Shown piece after piece: positions 55,101 to 63,395 of a stretch of DNA of 64,000 bases. This DNA is from Phycisphaerae bacterium (GTDB taxonomy: Bacteria; Planctomycetota; Phycisphaerae; UBA1845). How positions within the stretch are numbered: position 1 is the first letter of the stretch; each line of letters opens with the position of its first letter. The position numbers and the translations under genes were made by a program. The stretch spans positions 210,031 through 274,030 of the forward strand of contig JAJDEB010000034.1 of NCBI GenBank assembly GCA_029260015.1, written 5' to 3'. The notes under the pieces were generated by a model, which was not told where the DNA came from, ran no database searches, and saw nothing but the letters and a program-made list of their open reading frames with translations.

Positions 55101-56700
55101 TATGATTCGGACATTCTTCGCCGACTTGCAAAGCACGATCACGCACGAATTGCAGAATCTCAACAGCGTCGTCGAACACGCCAATGCCGAAATCGATGCC
55201 ACGTTGATCGCGTCAGGCCAGGGAATCGCCCGCATCGCCAGCGCCCAAACACCCGACGGCGGTGGTATGTTTAATCTCGTAACCAGCGTCGATGCAAATC
55301 TGTTTGAGCTGACAGGAACGCTTGATATTGCGGCGGCTGCGACGACCACGGGCGGTACCGTGACATTCAAAGATACGAAATACAATCTGTTCAGAGACCA
55401 GACGGTTGGAACGTTTAATGCAGACTCTGATTTGATATTCGACAACAGCAGCAGCGGTGGTGGCGTTGTACTGAGTGGGCCGGAAAGCGGGGATCGACAG
55501 GAATTTATCCTGGGCGCTGAACGAACGGCATGTCTGGTAGGAACGACGGATCTTAAATTGGATGGATTCATCGATTTCGTCAATCAGGGAACGTTCGAAA
55601 TCAAGGATCTTGGTCGCGGCATTTCAACGTTGAATCTCCTTGGAGCGCACATCACAAACGATGGCACGTTTCATAAGACCGCAACGAGTGGTGGCTTGAG
55701 CCTTGTGAACCCAACCTTTGAGAGCAGCGGAACCGTTAAAGTCAGTGCGGGTCACTTGGCGATCACCGATTGCGATACGCTTGACGGTGATCAGTTGGAA
55801 GAGGGAACCTGGATCGTCGAGTCGGGCGCAACGCTTAGCCTCGACGGTGGTGCGTCGAGTCCAATCCTAGAGAACGACGGAGTGATCAAACTGATCGGCA
55901 CCGGAACTTTCACCAATCTTCCCAATGGATCAACGACCGAATTATTCGCCAACGATGGCACGCTTTGCCTCGAGGACGACAGCAGCGGAACCGGGGCGAC
56001 GTTCTTTACCAGCGGCGAATATGAAAACAACGGTAAGACGAAAGTGTCAGCCAACAGCACCTTGAGTATTGGAGAATTCGACAACGATGGAGACCTCACA
56101 GTCAACGGAACATTCACACGCGGCCCTGGAGAATTCTTCCAGCGCGGCAAACTAAAGGGCAATGGAACGGTCAATGGCACCCGAATCATCAATCAAGGCA
56201 CAACCTCTCCGGGTAACACGCCCGGAATGCTTACCATCAATGGCGAATTCGTCAACGACACCAGCGGAATTGTGGACGTTGAATTGGGCGGTTTGACGCC
56301 GGGCATCGAGCACGACGTGTTGGCTGTCACGAGCAATCTGACTTTGGATGGCACGTTGCTGCTGACTTCGACCAATGAATTCCTTCCCCAAGCCGGACAA
56401 ACATTTGAGATCATGACGGCTAGCAATATCACTGGCACGTTCAATCAAATCGACGGCGCTGGACAATTCAGCGTGGTGGTCGGTTCGAACTCGGTCACGG
56501 TTGAGGTGATTTGTTCCCCTGGAGATTTCGACTGCGATGGCGACGTTGACCTCGACGACTATCAGGAATTCGCCTCCTGCCTGAACGGACCGTTCGGTGT
56601 TACCTCAACGTCATGTCTCGATCATTTTGACTTCGATGCAGATGGCGATGTCGATGCAGCCGACTTCTTGGTCATGCAAAATGCCTTGGGCTCTCCCTGA
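52138..56700 (+). CDS. Giant secreted beta-helix-like protein with C-terminal dockerin-like domain
   Basis: The 1520-residue protein has a signal peptide (FMMLVCLALSPNKSAG) and then an opening WDNGQAGDQSWDSPMNWDPD. That opening is a motif found at the start of many autotransporter-like and PEP-CTERM-like repeat proteins. The body is composed of irregular repeats of about 20-30 residues rich in Gly, Asn, Thr and Ser (GTITNKDHVKW, NNGLAEK, FTNEGIFSW), the pattern of a parallel beta-helix. The C-terminus has two Asp loops (DFDCDGDVDLDDYQEF, DFDADGDVDAADF) joined by CLNGP. It has no beta-barrel, so it is not a classical autotransporter. A role in adhesion or as an extracellular matrix protein is inferred. 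Confidence 0.8.
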   Translation: MSLVRTPLARNLRSTAPFMMLVCLALSPNKSAGQTTATWDNGQAGDQSWDSPMNWDPDTVPNNDDENSYDVVIDVANIDLGSNVTVSSLDLNQGGAAGVLINGTGQTLTVEGPTVAEDVDFLGSGLFSPADVNVTGSLLLGGTWFMSPDNIIVGTGSPNGEIIMQDNAILVSQGIFELFKDGEIRNFGGSPEIQNSGIFAKTGGSNLSNIAVRFEDIGGTISAASGTLKFNNSSFSGSTITPSNSATIRFSGPTEITSVNFMPADSSKIEFDNAAITLGTITGSGSDLSTVIAKNGGSITGGSINMSVELLPFVIEGPTISGLTNKGFCEWRLGMVTGNGFTNDAGATLRTAFAGIGTPSIENATLTNNGKVLVDRTIGLRDNGKIEHLSGEWEFRNGSSGINTQVNGNLTGLFTHMGKIIVNAPGAFTSFITCPMTSSGLFEINNGELRLNQRIEDKMVLDGNIIAIDGGNGHGATFTLGNDSLSRSTLKNASISVSSNGIFQWVGTGIHKIGSEIVSGGVGKAQNLGATLLAEASSNVDLRFDEAVPLHMNHANANLQADGTITNKDHVKWSFGAVTGTGMVINDSDATITVDKVMRISRGDISTLSNSGTVKLTGSLFEGIQLDSFGFLQNEVSGTFQFVGDQDVTPLNDGGLFRNNGLAEKTSGIGESLITADFRQNAGGTLRSRSGLIRLFGDTIDLLGGTVSVNSNGAKVLIADDSRTINVAFEFDENGIAEYSSPLPGTIHQIDGTLTGSGLGQLLVSGGTIKPLESSATLDFDEPSEFHQANGTLNEVGKRVFNMGDVLMTGGTVAGEYFNQHDGNFVLDGGTVTGDFTNEGIFSWGGGTINAQFSNDSNEGILDIDATNNVLLASNAQINNQNQILHTGTGNLQLGENAELINLADSEYIFSDGANIEKAAGAITNASMTNTGYIANEGSIDSSINVKFTNTGGTFETTGIGDLLINGAIGDQDGQPVINAGIFKSADGMIRTFFADLQSTITHELQNLNSVVEHANAEIDATLIASGQGIARIASAQTPDGGGMFNLVTSVDANLFELTGTLDIAAAATTTGGTVTFKDTKYNLFRDQTVGTFNADSDLIFDNSSSGGGVVLSGPESGDRQEFILGAERTACLVGTTDLKLDGFIDFVNQGTFEIKDLGRGISTLNLLGAHITNDGTFHKTATSGGLSLVNPTFESSGTVKVSAGHLAITDCDTLDGDQLEEGTWIVESGATLSLDGGASSPILENDGVIKLIGTGTFTNLPNGSTTELFANDGTLCLEDDSSGTGATFFTSGEYENNGKTKVSANSTLSIGEFDNDGDLTVNGTFTRGPGEFFQRGKLKGNGTVNGTRIINQGTTSPGNTPGMLTINGEFVNDTSGIVDVELGGLTPGIEHDVLAVTSNLTLDGTLLLTSTNEFLPQAGQTFEIMTASNITGTFNQIDGAGQFSVVVGSNSVTVEVICSPGDFDCDGDVDLDDYQEFASCLNGPFGVTSTSCLDHFDFDADGDVDAADFLVMQNALGSP

Positions 56701-56780
56701 ATCAGAGGCAGCAACTGGGCCCGCATGTCAACTCAAATTGAACGCCTTCGTATGACTTGGTCCTATATTCAAGACAATTT

Positions 56781-56823
56781 GCCCGCCCGTCGATGACTTA
56801 GACGGAGCGGGCTTGTTCTATTT
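56781..56823 (+). terminator. Rho-independent terminator after the beta-helix gene
   Basis: GCCCGCCCGTC (56781-56791) pairs with GACGGAGCGGGC (56801-56812) around ATGACTTA, and TTGTTCTATTT follows. It begins 80 bases after the stop at 56700. Confidence 0.8.
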
Positions 56824-56933
56824 CTGATATTGCCACGGTGATACTTGTTGTGGTCATCTACCGCAGAACAATCGTTGAATGCTTCGCCATCAAGCCCGCT
56901 ACCGCAGCGACCATGAAACAAATAAGGTAAGCC

Positions 56934-57113
56934 ATGCTCAACGATCCGCAAACGATTCTGGCGTACATCGATCCGGGAAGCGGCGGTTTGCTTTTGCAAT
57001 TCCTGATTGCGGCTGCGATTGGTGTTTGTATTGCCTTTCGTCAAGGACTGAGGGCGATCGCGTTAGTGACTGGGCTCAACGCAATCGCGTCGGAGAACCA
57101 TCAAGCCGCTTGA
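56934..57113 (+). CDS. Conserved-type 59-residue membrane microprotein
   Basis: ATG 56934 opens a frame MLNDPQTILAYIDPGSGGLL, followed by LQFLIAAAIGVCIAFRQGLR and a soluble tail ending NHQAA. The YIDPGSGG motif before a single hydrophobic segment is known to me from very short proteins that lie beside exopolysaccharide or O-acetylation genes in many bacteria; the role is unknown. The next three genes are exactly of that kind. The frame has an AAGG purine site before the ATG. Confidence 0.75.
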   Translation: MLNDPQTILAYIDPGSGGLLLQFLIAAAIGVCIAFRQGLRAIALVTGLNAIASENHQAA

Positions 57114-57319
57114 TTCATCTGCGGCACTCGATCTCGACAAGCTTTCATAAATGACGTTGCTGCTGAACCGATACCGAATTTAACGAGGCTGGGCCTGTTC
57201 GCTTATTTCTCACATGTCCCTTGATTCCAGACGCCTGACCGCGCCAGCAACGGCGATTTTTCATCGTGCCGAAAGATTATTATCAGAAGTCAACTTGTTA
57301 AGACACGCTGAGATTCAAA

Positions 57320-58582
57320 ATGCCCGGGCAATCTTTGTCAATAGCACCCGCAGCCCATGCTCCTGCTCAAAACAGTCGAGGATGTGAAGAGGCTTTCGCT
57401 GCCAATCACCCTGCTCAATTCATTCTGAGGACGAGATTCGCGCGGTGCCTACCTGCCTCTGTTCTTTCGGCATCCCCACGAGCTTTCCTGGTTGGACTTT
57501 GCGCAACGATGTGTCTTCAGTTGCTATGCCTCTTCGCGTTTGCCTGGTATGTGAACCCTTGGGGTGACTTTGGCCGGACAGGATTTCATCGCCTTTACAA
57601 TGCCCGGCTAGCAAAGGCTAACTTCATCGACGCGCTACCCCAATGCGAGTTTCCGGAAGTCGTCGTCCTGGGTTCATCCAACACGATGCAATACAGCCCG
57701 GCTACGATCGAAAGGTTGACGGGCAAGAGCGCCTTTAACTTTGGCGTGTTTTGGGGGCGGACCGAAGACTTTCTTTGCATTACGCGTCATCTTGTAAATG
57801 ACCTGAATCTTACTCCATCACTGTTGATAGTTGGTATTGATACCTGGAGTTTCGCCCCAGCAATCAATGAGCATCCCGTCTTTCCGGGGATTCGGCGGAG
57901 GCTTCTGAACGCGCCTCAGCTGTCAAGGCACTTGCCGGGCGCAGGCTGGGGAAAGCGACAATGGGCGAATCTCATAGATTCGCTATCGCGTCAGCAACTG
58001 AAACTATCGTGGAAACTGTTCTGGGATGATCGCTATCACCGTACGTCCGCGCCGCCTTTGGAGTCGTCCGAGTGGTTCGAGACGGACGGGACACGCGTGC
58101 GATATCTTTCTAATGGAAAAAACATCTTTGCGAACGTGGAGATGGGGACTTATCCCATTTCCGACGAGATTAGACAAGCAATCGATGAAACAAGGCCTGC
58201 CGACTCACTATATCGATTTGTAGATCAATTCCCGATGTACAATTTCTCCGACTCAGATGAGAGCAAGATCGAATACATGGTTGAGATGCTCGACGTGTGT
58301 GAAGGTAAGAATATTCGAGTTGTATTCATTATCAATCCTGTGCACCCTCTGCTCTATCAAGAATTGATTAGCCATACGCGACACCCTCAGAATCTAAGCA
58401 ACCTCAAAACCATGCTCGCACAATTCACCCAGCGGTATTCGATTGTCACAGGTGTTTTCGACGCGTCCGACATCACAAAACTCGGTGGCGACCCCAACGG
58501 CTTCTTTGACCCCATGCACCCTGCGACTCGCAACTGCGACTTGATCCTTGAACGCATAGCAGCTGAGGGTTACCTGAATTGA
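57320..58582 (+). CDS. SGNH-like membrane protein in O-acylation cluster
   Basis: The 420-residue protein has an N-terminal soluble stretch of about 55 residues, one membrane helix (AFLVGLCATMCLQLLCLFAF) and an extracytoplasmic SGNH-like domain. Block I reads VVVLGSSNTMQYS, where Ser replaces the usual GDS aspartate-serine. Near the C-terminus GFFDPMHPATRNCDLIL holds an Asp-x-x-His pair like block V. Such proteins partner with MBOAT acyltransferases, as AlgJ/AlgX do in alginate acetylation. The stop is shared with the TTG start of the MBOAT gene (TTGA). Whether it is catalytic is uncertain because block I is unusual. Confidence 0.7.
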   Translation: MPGQSLSIAPAAHAPAQNSRGCEEAFAANHPAQFILRTRFARCLPASVLSASPRAFLVGLCATMCLQLLCLFAFAWYVNPWGDFGRTGFHRLYNARLAKANFIDALPQCEFPEVVVLGSSNTMQYSPATIERLTGKSAFNFGVFWGRTEDFLCITRHLVNDLNLTPSLLIVGIDTWSFAPAINEHPVFPGIRRRLLNAPQLSRHLPGAGWGKRQWANLIDSLSRQQLKLSWKLFWDDRYHRTSAPPLESSEWFETDGTRVRYLSNGKNIFANVEMGTYPISDEIRQAIDETRPADSLYRFVDQFPMYNFSDSDESKIEYMVEMLDVCEGKNIRVVFIINPVHPLLYQELISHTRHPQNLSNLKTMLAQFTQRYSIVTGVFDASDITKLGGDPNGFFDPMHPATRNCDLILERIAAEGYLN

Positions 58583-60018
58583 TTTTCCCCAGTTACGTCT
58601 TCATGCTGGCGTTCCTTCCAATCATGCTGTCGGGTTGGTATCTGATCCGTTCGTACCGATTGAAGCTCGCATTCCTCACGGTGATGAGTTACGTCTTCTA
58701 CGGTTGGCTCGACTACCGATTTGTCGCGTTGATGTTGGCCTCCACGCTTTTGGACTATCAGTGTGGCTGCAAAATAGCAGACGCTCATTCGCAGGCTGCG
58801 CGCAAGCGTTGGCTTTCGCTTTCGATCGCTGGCAACCTCGGCTCACTCGGCTTCTTCAAGTACTATGGCTTTTTCTCGCAGTCGTGCGCAGACATGTTGG
58901 CGGTCATAGGTTTCGACGCATCGCTCCCGATGCTGAACGTTGTTTTACCATTGGGAATTTCGTTCTATACCTTCCAATCGATGAGCTACACCATCGATGT
59001 CTACCGCGGACGCTCACAGCCAACCAGCGACTTGCTCATGTTGACCGCATACGTTTCGATGTTTCCGCAATTGGTGGCGGGCCCTATCGTTCGCTACAAC
59101 GAAATCGAAGAACAATTTGCGACATTACGCCATCAGAATACCGATCTCGAGCAGATTTGCGACGGAGCTTGGCTTTTTGTGATCGGACTGATCAAGAAGA
59201 TTTGGATTGCCGACGTGATGGCCCCCGTAGTCACTAGCGCCTACGACTCCGGTGCGCCACCGCAGTTCGTCACGGCGTGGGTTGGCACGCTGTGCTATGC
59301 CTTTCAGATCTACTTCGACTTCTCGGCGTATAGTGACATGGCCCGCGGATTGGGGTTGATGATGGGATTTAGGTTTCCTATCAATTTTAACTCTCCTTAC
59401 AAGTCATCGAACATTTCTGAATTCTGGAATCGGTGGCACATCACTTTGTCGCACTGGCTGCGAGACTACCTCTTCATACCGCTGGGCGGATCGCGGTATG
59501 GGACATCCAAAACGGTGCGCAACCTCGGCATCACCATGTTTTTAGGAGGCTTGTGGCACGGGGCGGCATGGAACTTTGTCGTGTGGGGATTGTTCCACGG
59601 CGGGTTGCTCATAATTTACGCGTGCTACAAGCGCCTTACGACTGTTCAATTGAATCGAACGCTGGCAATCTGCATGACGTTTTTGTGTGTGATGATTGGG
59701 TGGGTATTTTTTCGAGCAAACTCATTGGATGGCGCGATTTCAGTTCTTTCCGGCATGGCGGGGTTCAATGGGATCGAACCGTTTTCTCATGCGTCGTCAA
59801 CTCTGGGGATCAAATTGCCAGGTATCTATCATCAGTTCTCTGGTATGCATGGACTCGCGTATCTCACATTCGTGGGCGTTCTGACGCTCTGGGCACCCAA
59901 CAGCGAACAAATCCCTAGATTCCGACAACCAGTCTTCGGTATGGCGCTGGGAACAGTTGCCGTATGTACGCTGACCACGTTTATGGAAGAGACGCCGTTT
60001 TTGTACTTCATGTTCTAG
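58579..60018 (+). CDS. MBOAT-family O-acyltransferase (AlgI-like)
   Basis: The 479-residue membrane protein starts at a TTG that overlaps the previous stop (TTGA). It matches the AlgI/DltB branch of the MBOAT family: FPQLVAGPIVRYNEI, IYFDFSAYSDMARGLGLMMG, WNRWHITLSHWLRDYLFIPL and GGLWHGAAWNFVVWGLFHG, which includes the essential His. About ten membrane helices are predicted. It should move an acetyl or similar acyl group across the membrane for addition to a cell-surface glycan by an SGNH partner. The polymer is not identified because no glycosyltransferases are nearby. Confidence 0.92.
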   Translation: MIFPSYVFMLAFLPIMLSGWYLIRSYRLKLAFLTVMSYVFYGWLDYRFVALMLASTLLDYQCGCKIADAHSQAARKRWLSLSIAGNLGSLGFFKYYGFFSQSCADMLAVIGFDASLPMLNVVLPLGISFYTFQSMSYTIDVYRGRSQPTSDLLMLTAYVSMFPQLVAGPIVRYNEIEEQFATLRHQNTDLEQICDGAWLFVIGLIKKIWIADVMAPVVTSAYDSGAPPQFVTAWVGTLCYAFQIYFDFSAYSDMARGLGLMMGFRFPINFNSPYKSSNISEFWNRWHITLSHWLRDYLFIPLGGSRYGTSKTVRNLGITMFLGGLWHGAAWNFVVWGLFHGGLLIIYACYKRLTTVQLNRTLAICMTFLCVMIGWVFFRANSLDGAISVLSGMAGFNGIEPFSHASSTLGIKLPGIYHQFSGMHGLAYLTFVGVLTLWAPNSEQIPRFRQPVFGMALGTVAVCTLTTFMEETPFLYFMF

Positions 60019-60146
60019 GATGGCCGCATTGTTGTGCAAAGGGGCATGTTCAATGAGGCGGCTTTCTTTAGCATGGTCGCAGACTGTCCGATAAATAGGG
60101 TGGCTCTATCGTCTACTTGGACCCGCGTGCAGAAAGGAGTTCTCTC

Positions 60147-61475
60147 TTGACTATCGCAAACGCACTGCGCATGGAACAGGAAGTCGTGGATCGTCGTGCG
60201 ATTTCCATCGCCGTGTCGTCCAAGACGCGACGTCGATGGCTCTTTCGAGTACTCGCCATTTGTCTGGCATTGGCCGTCTGTGAATTACAGCTTCAACTCG
60301 CATCACTCTGTATCCCAGCCGTTCGCCAAGCGCTACTCGCGGCCCACCAACAGTCAGCGAATGATCTCGACGCGCCCGCGATGCTGATACCCGACTTGGT
60401 GCTTGGCGTCCGTGGTAACCCGGAGTACCCTGGACATGATGAACTTGGTTTCCGAAACGACTTGATTCACAAAAATCCGGAAGTCATCGCCGTCGGTGAT
60501 TCACAGACTCACAGCACGCACGACAAGTCTTGGCCTTCACTCTTCGAAATCGACACCGGACACACCACTTACAACATGGGAATTTCTGGATGGGGGCCGG
60601 CGGAGTATTTACTTGTGACCGACGCCGCTCTTCGACGCAAACCGAAAGTCATCGTTGTCGGTCTTTATTTGGGAAACGACATTGCCGATGCGTATCGCTC
60701 GGTAGTTCTTCGCGAAGCGTGCCACGAGCTGGGGACATCGGTGCCTTCTGAGGGCATGGACTTTTCTGGGAACGAAGACTCATGGGAGGCGAGCTTTCGT
60801 AGCCAGATTACTGAAGGAAAGGAATCGATCGAAGAACAGAGTCCTGCTGGATTCATCCGCAGATGCCGCCGCGCGCTGTCAAATAATTGTAGGCTTTACG
60901 GACTGGCCAGAGCAATGAAGAACGCGATCGCATTTCACCTTCGTGAGACCGGAATGACCGACGGCAAGAACAACCAGCAATGGTCACGGAACGTACAATG
61001 GTCGAGGCGACATCCGAAGACAAGTACTTTAGAAGTCGATAATCAGCGAACAATCCTGACGCCTGCGTACCGGTGCGCACTACTGGACGCATCTGACAAA
61101 CGGATAGATGCAGGGCTTAAACTCACGCTGGAAGCTCTTTCGCGAATCTCGGAGCGGTGCGAGGCTCGCGACGTTGAGATGGTTGTGGCAATCATCCCGA
61201 CGAAAGAATGGGTCTATGACCCGATCATCGAATCACGGGAAGAGTACCCCGGGATGATGGAACTGGTGGCCCGCGAGTCGAACATCATGGAGACCATCTC
61301 GAAGTTTCTTCGCGAACGCGAGATTGATTTCTTAAACGTAGGATTTTCATTAAGAAGTTGCGTTCAATCGCGGCAGCAACCATATCCCATGTCCAGAGAC
61401 GGACATCCCAATGCCGTCGGAAACCACGCAATCGCGAAGGCCATAGCCGCGCATACAAATTCTCTGCTCAAATAG
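60147..61475 (+). CDS. SGNH/GDSL-like hydrolase in O-acylation cluster
   Basis: The 442-residue protein has a TTG start at 60147, fixed by AAAGGAG 7 bases upstream; an in-frame TTG at 60117 lacks this. One membrane anchor (LFRVLAICLALAVCELQLQL) is followed by an SGNH domain: VIAVGDSQTHSTH (block I with catalytic Ser), YNMGISGWGPAEYL (Gly block), VGLYLGNDIADAY (Asn block) and MSRDGHPNAVGNHAIA (catalytic Asp-x-x-His type). This fits an O-acetyltransferase or esterase that finishes the acyl transfer begun by the MBOAT protein. Both SGNH-like proteins flank the MBOAT gene, which is unusual. Confidence 0.82.
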   Translation: MTIANALRMEQEVVDRRAISIAVSSKTRRRWLFRVLAICLALAVCELQLQLASLCIPAVRQALLAAHQQSANDLDAPAMLIPDLVLGVRGNPEYPGHDELGFRNDLIHKNPEVIAVGDSQTHSTHDKSWPSLFEIDTGHTTYNMGISGWGPAEYLLVTDAALRRKPKVIVVGLYLGNDIADAYRSVVLREACHELGTSVPSEGMDFSGNEDSWEASFRSQITEGKESIEEQSPAGFIRRCRRALSNNCRLYGLARAMKNAIAFHLRETGMTDGKNNQQWSRNVQWSRRHPKTSTLEVDNQRTILTPAYRCALLDASDKRIDAGLKLTLEALSRISERCEARDVEMVVAIIPTKEWVYDPIIESREEYPGMMELVARESNIMETISKFLREREIDFLNVGFSLRSCVQSRQQPYPMSRDGHPNAVGNHAIAKAIAAHTNSLLK

Positions 61476-61856
61476 CAACACATGGAGCTTTTGAGCCATC
61501 AGAACAAGGGCAAACAAGAGTGATAAGCGTGCTAATAGTGCCCTCCACAGCGTAATATTTCCAGCCAGATAAGGAAAACTCCGTGAAGAACGCAGCTGTA
61601 TTGAAAGACGTCGTGAGATTGGCGCTGAAGTGCGGTTCTCCAAGTGGCAGTGGTTGGATTGATTGCCGTGACCTTATCTGAATGACCACGTCATTTCTCT
61701 ACAGTCGGGTAAGATGAGGAGGTTTTAAAACATCCACTACAAAGATGCGCGGCGTTCGGGGGCCCTGCCGAATGAATCGACGCTACAATAGATGATGTGT
61801 TTGACGCAGAAGCGATCAGCGCTGAGTGCCCCAAACATCTGACTCGATGTCGCCGA
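61476..61856. other. Intergenic region without a recognisable gene
   Basis: This stretch of about 380 bases lies between convergent genes. It contains short open frames on the minus strand that look random and a GC-rich palindromic core GGGGGCCC near 61770. No clear terminator, tRNA or repeat was found. Confidence 0.45.
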
Positions 61857-62192
61857 TTAGTAATCCTTCGGGGCCATTTGGAACATACCCTGAAGTTCGC
61901 TGACCTCATATCGAGCATTGTTGATTCTACTTTTTAAGATGAACGTGCCATCAGGATTTACAATCGCCTCGCGAACCTCGCCCTTCGGCGCAGCTTTAAC
62001 CCAATCTGAAAATTCATCGACTGAATAGTGAATTCCAGTATCTAGATGATTTGTCACATTTGTCTTTGGGCGCTTAGGCACCGTATTTGAAGCGGCGACA
62101 TGCGACCAATACGGCCCACAAATAATGAACAGCACATAGGTCATCCCCATGCCCGCAATGGCCAATGTCGCGGCTCTTAGGAATTGTTTCAT
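61857..62192 (-). CDS. Small membrane-anchored hypothetical protein
   Basis: The 111-residue product starts at ATG 62192 with a GAGG site upstream. It has an N-terminal helix (LAIAGMGMTYVLFIICG) that could be a signal anchor, then a hydrophilic domain of about 75 residues with VDEFSDWVKAAPKGEVREA. The six-residue longer start has no ribosome site. It is downstream of three paralogous lipoproteins on the same strand. The family is unknown to me. Confidence 0.55.
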   Translation of the reverse strand: MKQFLRAATLAIAGMGMTYVLFIICGPYWSHVAASNTVPKRPKTNVTNHLDTGIHYSVDEFSDWVKAAPKGEVREAIVNPDGTFILKSRINNARYEVSELQGMFQMAPKDY

Positions 62193-62225
62193 CGATAAGA
62201 CCTCAAGCAATACGCAGTTGTGGAT

Positions 62226-62714
62226 TTACCTCAATTCATCCACCTGCGAAATGGACAAGACTTCAATGATATAGATGTCACCGAACACACGATTGCCAAC
62301 TTCAATCTCGACATCAATCGCTTCGGACTGGTCACCTTCTTCCACCAGAAATCGAAACGTGGTTCCGGTTACGTCGTATGCCTTAGCCGCTTCTTCACAT
62401 GACGGATAATTCTTGTTACCGCCTGAAACGCAAATGGCCCCGAACGTTCGGGCATATTCCACCACTCCGGCTTGGTCTGGTGTTCGGACCTCACCACTGA
62501 CGCTGTCATCATCGTCCGGTTCTTCTCCGTCGAAAAACTCAAGACGAATAACGTTATCCACTAGCGCAGGGCTTCGGTCTGATACCAGGAGCACCTTGAT
62601 CGAATAGAACTGCCTGTAGCTCTTTAGCGGCTGACATCCATGCTGCGTTGCCACTACAACAAGCAGTGCAAAGAGGGTAAGCGTCGGGAGAACGTTCCGT
62701 ATTCTTGTCAGCAT
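62226..62714 (-). CDS. Small lipoprotein, paralogue 1
   Basis: The 162-residue protein has a lipoprotein-like leader (LFALLVVVATQHGC, Cys near residue 27). Its C-terminal half has the pattern shared with the next two genes: VTGTTFRFLVEEGDQSEA followed by IDVEIEVGN and GDIYIIEVLSIS. The N-terminal half (SIKVLLVSDRSPALVDNV) differs. The three genes are separated by intergenic gaps of about 180 bases or less. They could be surface or periplasmic carriers; the function is unknown. Confidence 0.65.
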   Translation of the reverse strand: MLTRIRNVLPTLTLFALLVVVATQHGCQPLKSYRQFYSIKVLLVSDRSPALVDNVIRLEFFDGEEPDDDDSVSGEVRTPDQAGVVEYARTFGAICVSGGNKNYPSCEEAAKAYDVTGTTFRFLVEEGDQSEAIDVEIEVGNRVFGDIYIIEVLSISQVDELR

Positions 62715-62891
62715 CGATTCGACTCCAAGTTTCTCAGCGCGGCATCGGCAGTGAAACCTCGACGACTCTTACAGTATACCCCTCGGCTGAAGTGAGTTGC
62801 GCAAGCGTGGCTTCGCATCAAACCAACAAGAGGATGCGCCCTGCTGGATCTGGTTTCCGAGCACGTTGGCAGGCCACCCCCTTTTGAGATT

Positions 62892-63368
62892 TTATAAGCC
62901 ATAGTAAATGAGTTCGAATACCGGTTCGGTGATTTCGACAACCTCAATCGAAAACGAATCCCCGGTAGAGATGTTGCCAACCTCAAGAGTCACGTCTAGG
63001 ACATCGGACTGCTCTGCACCTTCAATCAGAAACGACACCTGCGAGCCGGTGACGAAGTCCACTTTCTCGAACGTGCTGCAAGGCGGGTCGATAAACTCCA
63101 CGCTTTGACGGGTGCAGTCAAAATATTCTGCTTCAACGAATTCCGTCAATCCATTGCTGTTTACCATGAGAGACGAACCGCGAAATCCTCCACTATACTT
63201 TCTGATTCGATGCACGCTGACAGTGGAAACCGGGGCGCCGCTTTCGCCATCGAGAATCTTGACTCGAATGATCTGCTCATTCTTACCCCTCGAGTTGTCG
63301 TAACACCCACTCGACAAGGCCGCCGTACACATCGCACCCAACAGCATGACTGGGTGTTTCCGATTCAT
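62892..63368 (-). CDS. Small lipoprotein, paralogue 2
   Basis: From the ATG at 63368 the 158-residue product has a lipobox (TAALSSGC). Its core is IIRVKILDGESGAPVSTVSV, and the shared C-terminal block is VTGSQVSFLIEGAEQSDV, VTLEVGN and GDSFSIEVVEI. A seven-codon longer frame to 63389 lacks a leader advantage. It is the middle of the three-gene set. It shows an Ig-like or transthyretin-like beta pattern, suggesting a small beta-sandwich. Confidence 0.7.
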   Translation of the reverse strand: MNRKHPVMLLGAMCTAALSSGCYDNSRGKNEQIIRVKILDGESGAPVSTVSVHRIRKYSGGFRGSSLMVNSNGLTEFVEAEYFDCTRQSVEFIDPPCSTFEKVDFVTGSQVSFLIEGAEQSDVLDVTLEVGNISTGDSFSIEVVEITEPVFELIYYGL

Positions 63369-63395
63369 TCGTAGTTTGAGCCTCGGCAAGAATAA

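Noticed and set aside
61350..61643. 97-codon minus frame at the end of the second SGNH gene
   Set aside because: Overlaps the sense gene, has random composition and no ribosome site.
61760..61790. GGGGGCCC palindrome as a terminator
   Set aside because: The core is short, there is no T-tract and the flanks do not pair.
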